From Acinetobacter boissieri (GTDB taxonomy: Bacteria; Pseudomonadota; Gammaproteobacteria; Pseudomonadales; Moraxellaceae), in the NCBI RefSeq assembly GCF_900096955.1, contig NZ_FMYL01000004.1, positions 1-64,000 on the forward strand: 64,000 nucleotides of DNA, read 5' to 3'. Made by a program: the position numbers and the translations under genes. Position 1 is the first letter of the stretch. The number at the start of each line of letters is the position of its first letter. The notes under the pieces were generated by a model, which searched no databases, was not told where the DNA came from, and worked only from the letters and a program-made list of their open reading frames with translations. This document shows positions 39,654 to 48,702 of the stretch, in pieces.

Positions 39654-40676
39654 TCATTGTTGTGATGAGTCACTGTGATTAATAAATACAGAAGGGATAT
39701 GTTCTAGCACTAAGTGTGGTGCCGCGGGTATAAACTGATGCGCTTTTAGAGTAATTGCTTGCTGAATAGCAGGCATTTGCATTTGTGTTGCAACAAAACC
39801 TGCTTGCAATGCTGTTTCTCGCTCTTTTACATCAAAAATATGGGCTTTTTCACGAATATCTGGACGAATAACCACGTCTGCAGATTTTAACTCTACTTGT
39901 GAAAGTCGTTGCTGCATAATATTAATATTTTGATTAAATAGTCCCCACATATTGGTTGTTTCGGTATACTGCGGTGGTTGCAAAATATCTACAGCAATCA
40001 CAATATCTGCACCCAATTGCCGTGCAACATCTACAGGCACTGGACTGACTAAGCCACCATCTACATATTCATGTCCTGCAATTTTAGCAGGAATAAACAT
40101 GCTCGGAATCGCTGTTGATGCCTGAATTGCTTGCCCTGTATTACCATAGTTAAATACTTTTTTCTGACCTGTTTTCAAATCTGTTGCAACAACAAAGAAT
40201 GGAATTTTCATTTCTTGCAATGGTCTATTTTCAACATTTTTATTGACAAAAGTAGCAACTTTTTCACCATCTAAAAAACCTTTACGCGTTAAGGTAATTT
40301 CACGTACATCGTTTACTTTCATATTTAAAGCAATTTGTGTAATTTCTGCGGCAGTTTTACCACTGGCATAAAGTGCTCCAACCACGCTGCCGGCACTGGT
40401 CCCAACAATTAGATCTGGTTTTAAGCTTTGTTGTTCTAATGCTTGTAATACACCAATATGAGCATACCCTCTTGCACCACCACTGCCTAAAACCAAGGCC
40501 ACAATCGGACGCTGTAGTTGCTGTTTTAGTTGCTGAAACTGATTTAAGTTTAATTTTTCTTGCGCATACAAAAAAGGAGGCATGACATTTAATGCAATCG
40601 GCGTTGATTCTTGCGCGTGCACATGTACACAAAAAGTATAAATAATTGTGAGTAGAATTAAAGAACGTGTTTTCAT
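39654..40676 (-). CDS. Patatin-like phospholipase (RssA type)
   Basis: About 340 residues from ATG at 40676. A signal peptide (MKTRSLILLTIIYTFCVHVHA) suggests export. The patatin domain has the oxyanion loop LVLGSGGARGYAHIGVL, the nucleophile GTSAGSVVGALYASG and the dyad aspartate in DGGLVSPVPVDVA. Family members hydrolyse acyl groups of phospholipids. Upstream in-frame ATGs at 40706 and 40712 would extend the signal sequence; none of the candidates has a clear ribosome site. No barrel domain follows, so it is not a type V secreted patatin. Confidence 0.85.
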   Translation of the reverse strand: MKTRSLILLTIIYTFCVHVHAQESTPIALNVMPPFLYAQEKLNLNQFQQLKQQLQRPIVALVLGSGGARGYAHIGVLQALEQQSLKPDLIVGTSAGSVVGALYASGKTAAEITQIALNMKVNDVREITLTRKGFLDGEKVATFVNKNVENRPLQEMKIPFFVVATDLKTGQKKVFNYGNTGQAIQASTAIPSMFIPAKIAGHEYVDGGLVSPVPVDVARQLGADIVIAVDILQPPQYTETTNMWGLFNQNINIMQQRLSQVELKSADVVIRPDIREKAHIFDVKERETALQAGFVATQMQMPAIQQAITLKAHQFIPAAPHLVLEHIPSVFINHSDSSQQ

Positions 40677-40943
40677 AGACAATCGTGATGCACTTGGTTT
40701 CAACATATGCATAGTGTACGTCTTTGTAAAAGATTTTTTTATTTTCTTTAATAAAATTATGTGCACTATATTGCTAAAAATACAACCAATTCACTTAAAA
40801 AAAACTACAATTTCAATAAAAATGTATCTCTTGTGTGTACTTTTATATTCTTAAAGATACCAACGTTATATCTTATGTTGGGTATATAAAATGACTAAAT
40901 CTTATTACTTAATTAAATTTACACAATCATAAGAGAACATACT

Positions 40944-41714
40944 ATGTATAAAATAATCACTCTAGGCTTACTAACAGCCATTACAGGAAGCACTTTTGCT
41001 GCTGACTTAGGGCCCTCTAGAACAAGTTTAGGCTCAATTAAAGTAGATGAAAATAAACCATTTCGCTTAGAAGGTGATGTTGGCTACTTACTTAACAATA
41101 CGAAATCAACCGATGGTAGTAAATCAGACAAATCTAATTTAACTGGACGTATTTTATTTCAACGTCAATCAGGTATTTGGGGCCAAGAAGTCTTAGCCAC
41201 AGCGCTAAGTACAAATGATAATAACTCATCAAATAACATTGAGCGCTACCTCCTGTCTGGAAAAGTTTCGCATAGTAGTTCAAGTACAATCTATCAATTT
41301 GGTAAGCTGACTGCTGAAAAAGATTTAAGCAGCGCATTTGACTACCAACTTAGTGCTACTGGCGGTGTAGGTATTAATATTTTAAAAGATGAAAAACAAT
41401 CTTTATCTGCTGAAGCAGGTTTAGGTTATCGTTTTAGTAAAGAAAAAGTAGAGCCAAAAGATACTACAAATGAATTGATTGGTACTTTAGCTGCTTTTTA
41501 TGAGTACAAAATCACACCTACTGTACGCTTCAACCAAGATTTAGGCTACGAATATGGCCAAGACTCTAAAACTTTCCGTTCTAGAACAGCACTGATCACT
41601 GACCTGACCACTCACTTTTCTGCATCTGCAAGCTATAACATTAAAGACATTCAAGCTGACCTTGGCAACAGCCGTGACTCGCTATTGTCTTTAGGTGTTA
41701 CTTATAAGTACTAA
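40944..41714 (+). CDS. DUF481/YdiY-type outer-membrane protein
   Basis: 256 residues. The signal peptide ends at TFA|AD, and the chain consists of alternating beta strands (LEGDVGYLLNNTKS, LTGRILFQRQSG, RYLLSGKVSH, SAEAGLGYRFSKE, LIGTLAAFYEYKIT, ending LLSLGVTYKY) consistent with a DUF481 barrel. Members include the salt-induced YdiY; function is unknown. AGAGAA precedes the ATG. It shares a bidirectional terminator with the convergent permease gene. Confidence 0.75.
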   Translation: MYKIITLGLLTAITGSTFAADLGPSRTSLGSIKVDENKPFRLEGDVGYLLNNTKSTDGSKSDKSNLTGRILFQRQSGIWGQEVLATALSTNDNNSSNNIERYLLSGKVSHSSSSTIYQFGKLTAEKDLSSAFDYQLSATGGVGINILKDEKQSLSAEAGLGYRFSKEKVEPKDTTNELIGTLAAFYEYKITPTVRFNQDLGYEYGQDSKTFRSRTALITDLTTHFSASASYNIKDIQADLGNSRDSLLSLGVTYKY

Positions 41715-41724
41715 AATGACTATT

Positions 41725-41767
41725 TAAAAAAAGCGGTGTAATTAATTTACACCGCTTTTTTTTATTT
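41725..41767. terminator. Bidirectional terminator between DUF481 and permease genes
   Basis: An A run, AAGCGGTGTAA, short loop, TTACACCGCTT and a T run of nine. It ends both convergent genes. Confidence 0.92.
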
Positions 41768-41770
41768 TAA

Positions 41771-43126
41771 CTATGGGTTTGTACGTTCCAAACTATTTTC
41801 ACGTTGACGATGAGTGAGCAAAAAGTAAATATACCCAAGAACCAAAAACCCAATAAATACAGCACCAATGGTTGGATTAAAATAAAACATAGACACAAAA
41901 CAAACTATAGAAATAACAAGCGCAATTGCAGGAATAACAGGATAACCAGGCGCTTTAAAAGAACGCTCTAAATTTGGAGCACTACGGCGTAATTTAAACA
42001 AACTCAGCATACTCATAATATACATGAGCAATGCGCCGAAACAGGCCATAGTCACAATCGCTGCAGTTAGGCTCATACCCTGAACCTGAATAACACTATC
42101 ACTAAAAATAGCCAATATACCTACAATACCGCCTGCAATAATGGCACGGTGCGGTGTTTGAAAACGAGAGAGTTTCGCTAAACCGGCAGGTAAAAACCCA
42201 GCTCGCCCTAAAGCAAAAATTTGTCGTGAGTAGCCTAAAATAATGCCATGAAAACTTGCAACCAAACCAAATAAACCAATCCATACCAGCATGTGCATCC
42301 ATGCCGAGTTATGTCCAACAACTGCTTTCATTGCTTGTGGTAATGGATCATTAATATTAGAAAGTTTCGTCCAATCGCCTACACCACCTGCAAATAACAT
42401 CACTAAAAAGGCCAAAATGACTAAAGTTAAAATACCGCTAATATAAGCTCTTGGAATGGTTTTCTTAGGGTCTTTCGCCTCTTCTGCCGCCATTGCAACA
42501 CCTTCTATAGCCAAGAAAAACCAAATTGCAAACGGTATCGCTGCAAAAATACCAGAAATAGCAGGTAAACTAAAATGATCAGCCCCTGCCCAGCCATTGA
42601 GTGTGAAATTAGAAAAACTAAAGCTTGGCTGAACCACACCTACAAAGACTAAAAGCTCAATCACCGCTAAAACTGTTACAACCAACTCAAATGTTGCAGC
42701 AATTTTCACCCCAACAATATTCAATCCCATAAATACAACATAAGCCCCAACAGCAGCGTATTTAGGGTTAAGATCTGGAAATTGAACATTTAAATATGCA
42801 CCAATCGCCATTGCAATCGCAGGTGGAGCAAATACAAACTCAATCAGCGTTGCAATACCTGCAATAAAACCACCAGTATCGCCAAAGGCTTTACGACTAT
42901 AAGAAAATGGCCCGCCCGCATGAGGTATTGCCGTTGTAAGCTCAGTAAAACTAAAGATAAAACAAGTATACATCGTGGCAATAATCAACGTTGTGACTAA
43001 GAACCCCAACGTACCAGCCACACCCCACCCATAGCTCCAACCAAAATATTCACCAGAGATTACAAGCCCAACTGCAATCCCCCATAAGTGAAACACACCC
43101 AATGTAGGTTTTAATTTTTCTGTCAT
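41771..43126 (-). CDS. Ethanolamine-type APC permease
   Basis: 451 residues, twelve membrane helices of the amino acid-polyamine-organocation superfamily. LGVFHLWGIAVGLVISGEYF followed by GWSYGWGVAG and the TAIPHAGGPFSYSRKAFGD loop are typical of the ethanolamine permease subfamily (Eat). It would import ethanolamine across the inner membrane. The kinase gene is divergent by 195 bp and the phospho-lyase gene is within 5 kb, which supports an amino-alcohol substrate. No ethanolamine ammonia-lyase genes are near. An inverted pair CTTGAC/GTCAAG at 43216-43221 and 43250-43255 in the divergent interval may be a regulatory site. Confidence 0.83.
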   Translation of the reverse strand: MTEKLKPTLGVFHLWGIAVGLVISGEYFGWSYGWGVAGTLGFLVTTLIIATMYTCFIFSFTELTTAIPHAGGPFSYSRKAFGDTGGFIAGIATLIEFVFAPPAIAMAIGAYLNVQFPDLNPKYAAVGAYVVFMGLNIVGVKIAATFELVVTVLAVIELLVFVGVVQPSFSFSNFTLNGWAGADHFSLPAISGIFAAIPFAIWFFLAIEGVAMAAEEAKDPKKTIPRAYISGILTLVILAFLVMLFAGGVGDWTKLSNINDPLPQAMKAVVGHNSAWMHMLVWIGLFGLVASFHGIILGYSRQIFALGRAGFLPAGLAKLSRFQTPHRAIIAGGIVGILAIFSDSVIQVQGMSLTAAIVTMACFGALLMYIMSMLSLFKLRRSAPNLERSFKAPGYPVIPAIALVISIVCFVSMFYFNPTIGAVFIGFLVLGYIYFLLTHRQRENSLERTNP

Positions 43127-43321
43127 TGCACGCTCCTTTTATTAGCGAAAACACATGATTTTTTTAATATCACACCCCGAATAAAAATGATCATGCGCCA
43201 CGTGCTTTAGAAAAACTTGACTTTAAAACGCAACATAAAGTGAGCTAATGTCAAGTCAAGCAAATTTCATTTGGTATAGGCTTAATTTAAAGATTAATCT
43301 CATGCAGTCGAGAATACCAAC

Positions 43322-44326
43322 ATGTCATACGTCGAACAAAATGAATACCTCAGCATAGATGAACTACAACGTATTGCGTTAGATGCCTCAAACCACTATT
43401 CACAAACAAAAAATGCACAGGTCAAGTTGTTGTGCCAGTCCGAAAATGCCACATTTATGGTGTCTACCTCACAAGAAAAATTTGCACTACGCATTCACCG
43501 CCCTCACTACCATAGCAAACAAGACATTTTGAGTGAGTTACATTGGTTACAAGCACTTCAGGAAGATGGAATGTCTGTGCCTGAAGCGATATTGAGTCAA
43601 AACAATGAATATGTACTTACGTTACCAAGCAGTGATAGAAGCGTTCGCTATGCTGTATTGTTTAAATGGATTAATGGTGATATGCCAACCACAGAGGTTA
43701 ACCCTATTGCATTTAAACAACTCGGAGAAATTACTGCAAGATTACACAAACATAGTAAAAAATGGCAAAAGCCCGATCATTTTCAACGAATTATCTGGAA
43801 TCATGACACCATGGTCAGTGCCAATAGTCATTGGGGCGATTGGCGTAATGCACCCTATTTAAAAACCAGTGATCATCAAGTGATTGATGAAGCAATTCAT
43901 CAGATTGACGGCTCAATGCAACAACTTGGGCAAACAACAGAATATTACGGTTTAATCCATGCCGACTTAAGGCTAACCAATTTACTATTACAACAAGGAA
44001 AAATTGGCGTCATTGACTTCGATGACTGTGGTATGGGTTGGTTTATGCACGATCTTGCAGCAGCAATAAGCTTTAACGAACACCACCAACCTGCCGAACA
44101 ATGGGTAGAACAATGGGTCAATGGCTATGAGAAAAATGCTCATATTAGCAATGAAGAATATGCACGCATTCCTGCATTTATTATGCAACGTCGTATACAA
44201 ATGCTGGCTTGGATTGGTTCACATGCCACTACAGATATGGCGTATAGTTTAGGTACAGATTGGGCTCACCACACGATTAGGTTATGTAAAAAGTACCTCA
44301 ACAACCAACTTCCTGTGGGTATTTAG
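43322..44326 (+). CDS. APH-fold small-molecule kinase, probable amino-alcohol kinase
   Basis: 334 residues of the aminoglycoside/choline kinase fold. The ATP-binding N-lobe includes FALRIHRPHYHSKQDILSEL, the Brenner-type catalytic loop is HADLRLTNLL (Asp215, Asn220) and the metal motif is IDFDDCG (Asp232). Sequence and context (ethanolamine-type permease divergent, phospho-lyase nearby) fit a kinase for ethanolamine, 1-amino-2-propanol or hydroxylysine, as bacterial and animal kinase/phospho-lyase pairs do, rather than antibiotic resistance. Substrate is inference. A 13-bp hairpin and then the AraC gene follow on the same strand. Confidence 0.8.
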   Translation: MSYVEQNEYLSIDELQRIALDASNHYSQTKNAQVKLLCQSENATFMVSTSQEKFALRIHRPHYHSKQDILSELHWLQALQEDGMSVPEAILSQNNEYVLTLPSSDRSVRYAVLFKWINGDMPTTEVNPIAFKQLGEITARLHKHSKKWQKPDHFQRIIWNHDTMVSANSHWGDWRNAPYLKTSDHQVIDEAIHQIDGSMQQLGQTTEYYGLIHADLRLTNLLLQQGKIGVIDFDDCGMGWFMHDLAAAISFNEHHQPAEQWVEQWVNGYEKNAHISNEEYARIPAFIMQRRIQMLAWIGSHATTDMAYSLGTDWAHHTIRLCKKYLNNQLPVGI

Positions 44327-44355
44327 CTGTCATACAATCATCATATTGGTACATA

Positions 44356-44390
44356 TCTTGCTTCATTTATAGAAAACAAATGAAGCAAGA
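44356..44390 (+). repeat. Perfect 13-bp hairpin just before the AraC-family start codon
   Basis: TCTTGCTTCATTT pairs perfectly with AAATGAAGCAAGA around a nine-base loop. The stem ends six bases before the ATG of the regulator gene, and its 3' arm includes GAAG, the only purine-rich candidate near a ribosome-site distance. It may limit translation of the regulator. No T run follows. Confidence 0.7.
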
Positions 44391-44396
44391 ATAAAG

Positions 44397-45437
44397 ATGG
44401 ACACACCATATCTTCGCCAAACCACTCAGTTATTTCAACCTACGGGCAACCAAGGTGTTTTATCTGCAGCGGCTACAGGTTTAAGTGACTTTATTTTAGA
44501 AAAAGGGGCAGATGTCGCACATGTATTTCACGTCAGTGGCATCAACACCCAACTTCTTGAAAGCCCGACACTCAGCTTACAACTGCCAAATTACTGCCAA
44601 GTTTTAGAGCAAGCCGCAAATTTATCGGGCTGCGATAACTTTGGGCTGTACTACGGACAACAATTTAAACCCAAAGCACTTGGTTTAATTGGCTACATTG
44701 CACTATGCTCGCCAACACTCGAACACGCACTAAAAAACATGACGAGCTATTTTCACTTGCACCAAAAAGACACCCTTACTCGTTTAATCGAACAACCTGA
44801 TCACTGGCGTTTAGACTACCAAGTACAGCACGGCGCAATTTTAGCACGGCGCCAAGATGCTGAACTGACGATGGGTATGTTTATGAATGTTATTCGCAGT
44901 GTTTTAGGTCAGCACTATGCCCCTAGAGCCATTCACTTTGAGCATACTCGCCCAGCAGAATGCCAAGAACACAGTAAATTGTTTAATGCACCCGTATATT
45001 TTGATCAGCCATATAATTCTATATTAATCAGTAAAACAGACACATCTGTATGCATGCCTGAGAGTGATCCTATTTTACTCACCGTGATACAAGACACGCT
45101 ACGCCTACTCAATACTCAACCCTCACAACAACAACTGACAGACCAAGTCCGCTCATTCATTTATTTATCCTTTAGCCAAGGAGAGCCTCAACTTGAGCGT
45201 ACTGCACAAGAGCTAAATATGTCGAGTACTTGCCTCACACGCAAACTTAAAAGTTATGGAACAACTTTTTCTGCATTGGTAGATCACGTTCGTTGTGAAG
45301 TCGCCGAGCACTATATGAAGCAAAATCATATGTCTATTTCTGAAATGGCATTTTTATTAGGCTACTCTGAGGTCAGTGCTTTTTCTAGGGCATTTAAACG
45401 CTGGTTTGGTATTACACCACGTCAGTGGCGACACTAA
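44397..45437 (+). CDS. AraC-family regulator with arabinose-type ligand domain
   Basis: 346 residues. The N-terminal domain of about 210 residues (KALGLIGYIALCSPTLEHAL) is the ligand-sensing domain seen in OruR/ArgR-like AraC proteins; the C-terminal pair of helix-turn-helices has LERTAQELNMSSTCLTRKLK and MAFLLGYSEVSAFSRAFKRW followed by GITPRQWR. It lies 70 bp behind the kinase gene and so probably controls the amino-alcohol genes. A hairpin sits in its leader. Effector unknown. Confidence 0.88.
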   Translation: MDTPYLRQTTQLFQPTGNQGVLSAAATGLSDFILEKGADVAHVFHVSGINTQLLESPTLSLQLPNYCQVLEQAANLSGCDNFGLYYGQQFKPKALGLIGYIALCSPTLEHALKNMTSYFHLHQKDTLTRLIEQPDHWRLDYQVQHGAILARRQDAELTMGMFMNVIRSVLGQHYAPRAIHFEHTRPAECQEHSKLFNAPVYFDQPYNSILISKTDTSVCMPESDPILLTVIQDTLRLLNTQPSQQQLTDQVRSFIYLSFSQGEPQLERTAQELNMSSTCLTRKLKSYGTTFSALVDHVRCEVAEHYMKQNHMSISEMAFLLGYSEVSAFSRAFKRWFGITPRQWRH

Positions 45438-45486
45438 TACAACGACAAGGCTTTAAGTATGATATGAAACACTATGAATTTTTATG

Positions 45487-46254
45487 TTATTGAATCCAAT
45501 CCAATATATGCTCTACAGTTTGAGATAAATAACGCCCCGTTGCATAACTATGATCTGCCCCTTGCATTAAAATATAACGCGCGTTTGTATAACGTTTAGC
45601 AGTTGCTTTTGCAATATTAGAGACAACCACTTTATCTTCTGTACCACTCACCACTAAGACAGGCGCTTTAAAACCGTGAGTATTCACTGTAGATGCGTGA
45701 TTTGAATCTAAAAACCAAAATACCATTTCAGTATAAGCTCGACCAGAGTCTGCAACCAAATGCGAATACACCGCATTTTGTACATCTACACTTTGTCGAT
45801 TCATACAATATTTTGCCAATACATCTTTATTGGGTAATACTGGTTTTTTCCAAAACCCCCACTGTAAAAAATGCTTATAAAATGCTAAAAACATCGTGGG
45901 ATAAAGCGAAAATATCCCAGCCATTGGTGCGGGGCCCAAAAGAATCAACCCTTTACAATATGCAGGATTTTTTGTTGCTACAAGCTGAGCAATAAGTCCA
46001 CCCAATGAGTGTCCAACCAACCATACAGGCTGATTTATCTCGAAAAGTAACTGTTCAATATCTCTAACATAATCTGTCAGACTCACACTCGCAACAGCGT
46101 TCAAGCCCTCTTGAAAAGGTAAATCATGGTAACGTAAGTGAGGACAATACACATCAAACCCAGCGTCTAACAATAAGGCTTTACAATCAGACCAACTTTG
46201 TCCAGAAGCCCATGTGCCATGAATTAATACAATGATGTCTTTGTTTTTTGTCAT
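45487..46254 (-). CDS. Alpha/beta hydrolase
   Basis: 255 residues from the ATG at 46254 (AGGT upstream). IVLIHGTWASGQSW is the oxyanion loop, GHSLGGLIAQLV the nucleophile elbow, VLVVSGTEDKVV bears the acid and GADHSYATG the histidine. No signal peptide. Substrate unknown. It lies between the AraC and LysE genes, convergent with AraC, and may or may not belong to the amino-alcohol pathway. Confidence 0.82.
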   Translation of the reverse strand: MTKNKDIIVLIHGTWASGQSWSDCKALLLDAGFDVYCPHLRYHDLPFQEGLNAVASVSLTDYVRDIEQLLFEINQPVWLVGHSLGGLIAQLVATKNPAYCKGLILLGPAPMAGIFSLYPTMFLAFYKHFLQWGFWKKPVLPNKDVLAKYCMNRQSVDVQNAVYSHLVADSGRAYTEMVFWFLDSNHASTVNTHGFKAPVLVVSGTEDKVVVSNIAKATAKRYTNARYILMQGADHSYATGRYLSQTVEHILDWIQ

Positions 46255-46293
46255 ACCCACGACCTAACACGATTATTTTTATTATTTAAAAGC

Positions 46294-46328
46294 AAAAAAA
46301 ACCATAAATATAATACTTATGGTTTTCA
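46294..46328 (-). terminator. Terminator after the LysE-family gene
   Basis: AAACCATAA pairs with TTATGGTTT; on the minus strand the stem is followed by a T-rich tail. It lies a few bases past the stop at 46333. Confidence 0.7.
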
Positions 46329-46332
46329 TATA

Positions 46333-46923
46333 TTAAATTGAAGTAATTGCAGAGTAACTTAGAGGTAATGAAAAACTCATCAGTACAATAGATGCAGTAC
46401 GCTGTAAATTACACTGGTTTAACCATGAGACACGGTTAGACACTAGTACAGAACCAATAGAAATCCAAAAACAAGCAATAGGTACAATGAGTGATAAAAA
46501 CACTGAAATATGTAATGCATATGCAGACAAATTACTCCACGCGTCGTGTGGAAAAATTGCCGAAGCAAACAATAGACCTTTCGGGTTTAATAATGTTGCA
46601 GCAAACAGTGCTTTGGCTGTAATTGCAGGCTGATTTAAATCAGTAGCAACATTTGATGTTCTCCATAACTTCACAGCCAAGTAAAAAATATAACTCGCAC
46701 TGATCAGTTTTAGTACCGCGGGTAACCATGGCACAGTACTTGATACCGACTCAATGATTACTCCCCAAATAGAAATAGATAAAAAATAACCAATGGCTTC
46801 AGCAGGTACTAATTGTACTGACTTTCTAAAACCACTGTGAATACCTGCAGACGCCAACAGTGTATTGGTTGGGCCAGGTGTTAATAAAATGGTGATTACT
46901 AAACCTATAAATAACCATGTCAT
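46333..46923 (-). CDS. LysE/RhtB-family amino-acid exporter
   Basis: 196 residues, about six membrane helices. ITILLTPGPTNTLLASAGIHSG is the LysE family N-terminal signature and ATLLNPKGLLFASAIFP the second. It exports small amino compounds. The start is ambiguous because GTG ATG ATG ATG occur in succession at 46932-46921; the last, at 46923, is best spaced from AGGTG. Its place in the amino-alcohol neighbourhood suggests export of an amine or by-product, but this is speculative. Confidence 0.82.
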   Translation of the reverse strand: MTWLFIGLVITILLTPGPTNTLLASAGIHSGFRKSVQLVPAEAIGYFLSISIWGVIIESVSSTVPWLPAVLKLISASYIFYLAVKLWRTSNVATDLNQPAITAKALFAATLLNPKGLLFASAIFPHDAWSNLSAYALHISVFLSLIVPIACFWISIGSVLVSNRVSWLNQCNLQRTASIVLMSFSLPLSYSAITSI

Positions 46924-47205
46924 CATCATCACCTACGACTTTTAAGAATAGGCTTATTAATCACCGAGTGCCTTATGTTTGTCGAGAAAACAAATGTAAG
47001 TAAATATATAGAAAAACTCACACAAACAACCAAAATCTTAAAATATAAATTAAAAACAGATACTTAGACTTAATCTATTTCACCTATAAAAACCATAAAA
47101 AATATTAAAATGCACTCCAATCCAAGCACAAAAAACAACCTAAAAACTAAACATTGCAGTGAAAATAAGTTAAAATAAAGCAACTTTGCAACTATCTTAA
47201 CAGCA
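46924..47205. other. Intergenic, no gene seen
   Basis: AT-rich 282-bp spacer between the phospho-lyase stop and the LysE start on the minus strand. It presumably includes the LysE promoter. No hairpin with a T run or RNA gene was recognised. Confidence 0.5.
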
Positions 47206-48555
47206 CTAAAACGATCTTTTTAGCTTTGTTAATGTTTGATCTAGTGCCCCAACTAACCAGTCAATATCTTGACGCTGAAATGCCAATGGTGGACGCAGTT
47301 TTAATACATTACCATGAGGCCCAGCCACCGAAGTTAAAACACGATGTGTATTTCTTAGCTCCTCAATAATATCTAGCGCAAGTGCTTGATTTGGTGCTTT
47401 GCTCTCTCGGTCTTTGACCAACTCAAAACCAATAAATAGTCCTGCACCACGTACATCACCAATACACTCGTGTTTATGCATCAGTTGTGTTAATTCATGC
47501 TTTAATTCAGCACCCACTTTTTGACTATGCAACTGCAACTCTTCTTCTTGAATCACTTTTAATACAGCTTGTGCTGCAGCCATAGATACAGGGTTACCAC
47601 CAAAAGTATTAAAGTACGGAATTTGGTCACTAAAAGCAGCCAATACATCATGCTTTGCTAACAAACCCGACACAGGAATACCATTACCCATTGGTTTACC
47701 TGTAGTTACAATATCTGGCACAACCCCATGGCGACCAAATCCCCAAAATGCATCACCCGTACGTGCAAAACCTGGCTGTACTTCATCTGCAATAAAGATA
47801 CCGCCATTTTTATGTACTACATCCACTGCTTTTTTCAAAAAACCCACAGGGTTTGGTATGACACCATCAGATGAAAAAATAGAATCTGCTAAAAACCCAG
47901 CAAATCGAATACCGTTGGCTTGCATATCATCTATTTGCTGTTGTATTTGATCCGCAAACCAGTCACCTAGATCCTCTCCGCCCAAACGGTATGCATCTGG
48001 TGCAGGTACAAGTCGTGTTGTATTTGCCAATGGTTGACCTGAACCTAACGCAGGTGAACAACCTGAAGTCAGCTCGCTTGTACCATGATACGCCTCTTGC
48101 GACACAATAATACCTGTACCACCGGTGTACTCACGCGCCACTCGTATCGCCAAGTCATTGGCTTCCGATCCTGTACACATATACATGGCACGATTAATTT
48201 CAGATGGCAGTGTTTTTAATAACTCATCGGTATAATTTAAAATATTTTCATGTAAATAGCGGGTATGTGTATTTAAATTTTGCATTTGCTCATGCACGGC
48301 GGCTACAACTGCAGGATGGCAATGTCCAATACTCGCCACATTATTATACACATCTAAGTACTTTTGCCCTGATGCATCCCACAAATACTGCCCTTGCCCT
48401 TTCACTAAATGTACAGGGTTTCGATAAAACAAACGGTATGACTCACCCAGCACCTCACTACGTTTATCGGTTAAACGGCGTGTGTTTTGGTCCAATTGTT
48501 CGGCGTGTTCTGCTCTAAAGCTATTGGTGTCCATGATTGTAGATTTTGTCACCAT
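47206..48555 (-). CDS. Class III PLP enzyme, ethanolamine-phosphate/amino-alcohol-phosphate phospho-lyase type
   Basis: 449 residues. PLP lysine is K287 in TTGKPMGNGIPVSG; D257 in ADEVQPGF binds the pyridine nitrogen. Several stretches recall human ETNPPL (AGXT2L1): NNVASIGHCHPAVV, GSEANDLAIRVAR, FIADEVQPGFARTGDAFW, YFNTFGGNPVS, GDVRGAGLFIGFELVKD and GPHGNVLKLRPP. ETNPPL splits phosphoethanolamine to acetaldehyde, ammonia and phosphate. A GAGGGG ribosome site fixes the start at 48555. With the kinase and permease it would complete an amino-alcohol catabolic route; a phosphohydroxylysine or aminopropanol-phosphate substrate, or a plain transaminase, remain possible. Confidence 0.82.
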   Translation of the reverse strand: MVTKSTIMDTNSFRAEHAEQLDQNTRRLTDKRSEVLGESYRLFYRNPVHLVKGQGQYLWDASGQKYLDVYNNVASIGHCHPAVVAAVHEQMQNLNTHTRYLHENILNYTDELLKTLPSEINRAMYMCTGSEANDLAIRVAREYTGGTGIIVSQEAYHGTSELTSGCSPALGSGQPLANTTRLVPAPDAYRLGGEDLGDWFADQIQQQIDDMQANGIRFAGFLADSIFSSDGVIPNPVGFLKKAVDVVHKNGGIFIADEVQPGFARTGDAFWGFGRHGVVPDIVTTGKPMGNGIPVSGLLAKHDVLAAFSDQIPYFNTFGGNPVSMAAAQAVLKVIQEEELQLHSQKVGAELKHELTQLMHKHECIGDVRGAGLFIGFELVKDRESKAPNQALALDIIEELRNTHRVLTSVAGPHGNVLKLRPPLAFQRQDIDWLVGALDQTLTKLKRSF

Positions 48556-48585
48556 GATATTCCCCTCAATACATTCGTTTTTATG

Positions 48586-48665
48586 TTCATTTGATTAAAA
48601 CACAAATGCAATTAAATACACAAATACTTTTTTATACACAAACAACTCGATAAAATAAACAAATC
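48586..48665. promoter_or_regulatory. Divergent control region with phased ACACAAA repeats
   Basis: CACAAAT at 48601 and 48619, CACAAAC at 48637 and AAACAAAT at 48657 recur at about 18-bp intervals between the divergent phospho-lyase and DeoR genes. CATTTG at 48588-48593 and CAAATG at 48603-48608 also form an inverted repeat. Such spacing (nearly two helical turns) fits cooperative binding by the adjacent DeoR-family protein. Inference from position and repetition. Confidence 0.5.
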
Positions 48666-48702
48666 CAACTATGCTTGCACATAGAAATTGAGGATATTTA
48701 GA

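Noticed and set aside
43322..44326. Aminoglycoside resistance kinase
   Set aside because: The APH fold is shared by many small-molecule kinases; the neighbours are a permease and a phospho-lyase, so metabolic phosphorylation is more likely.
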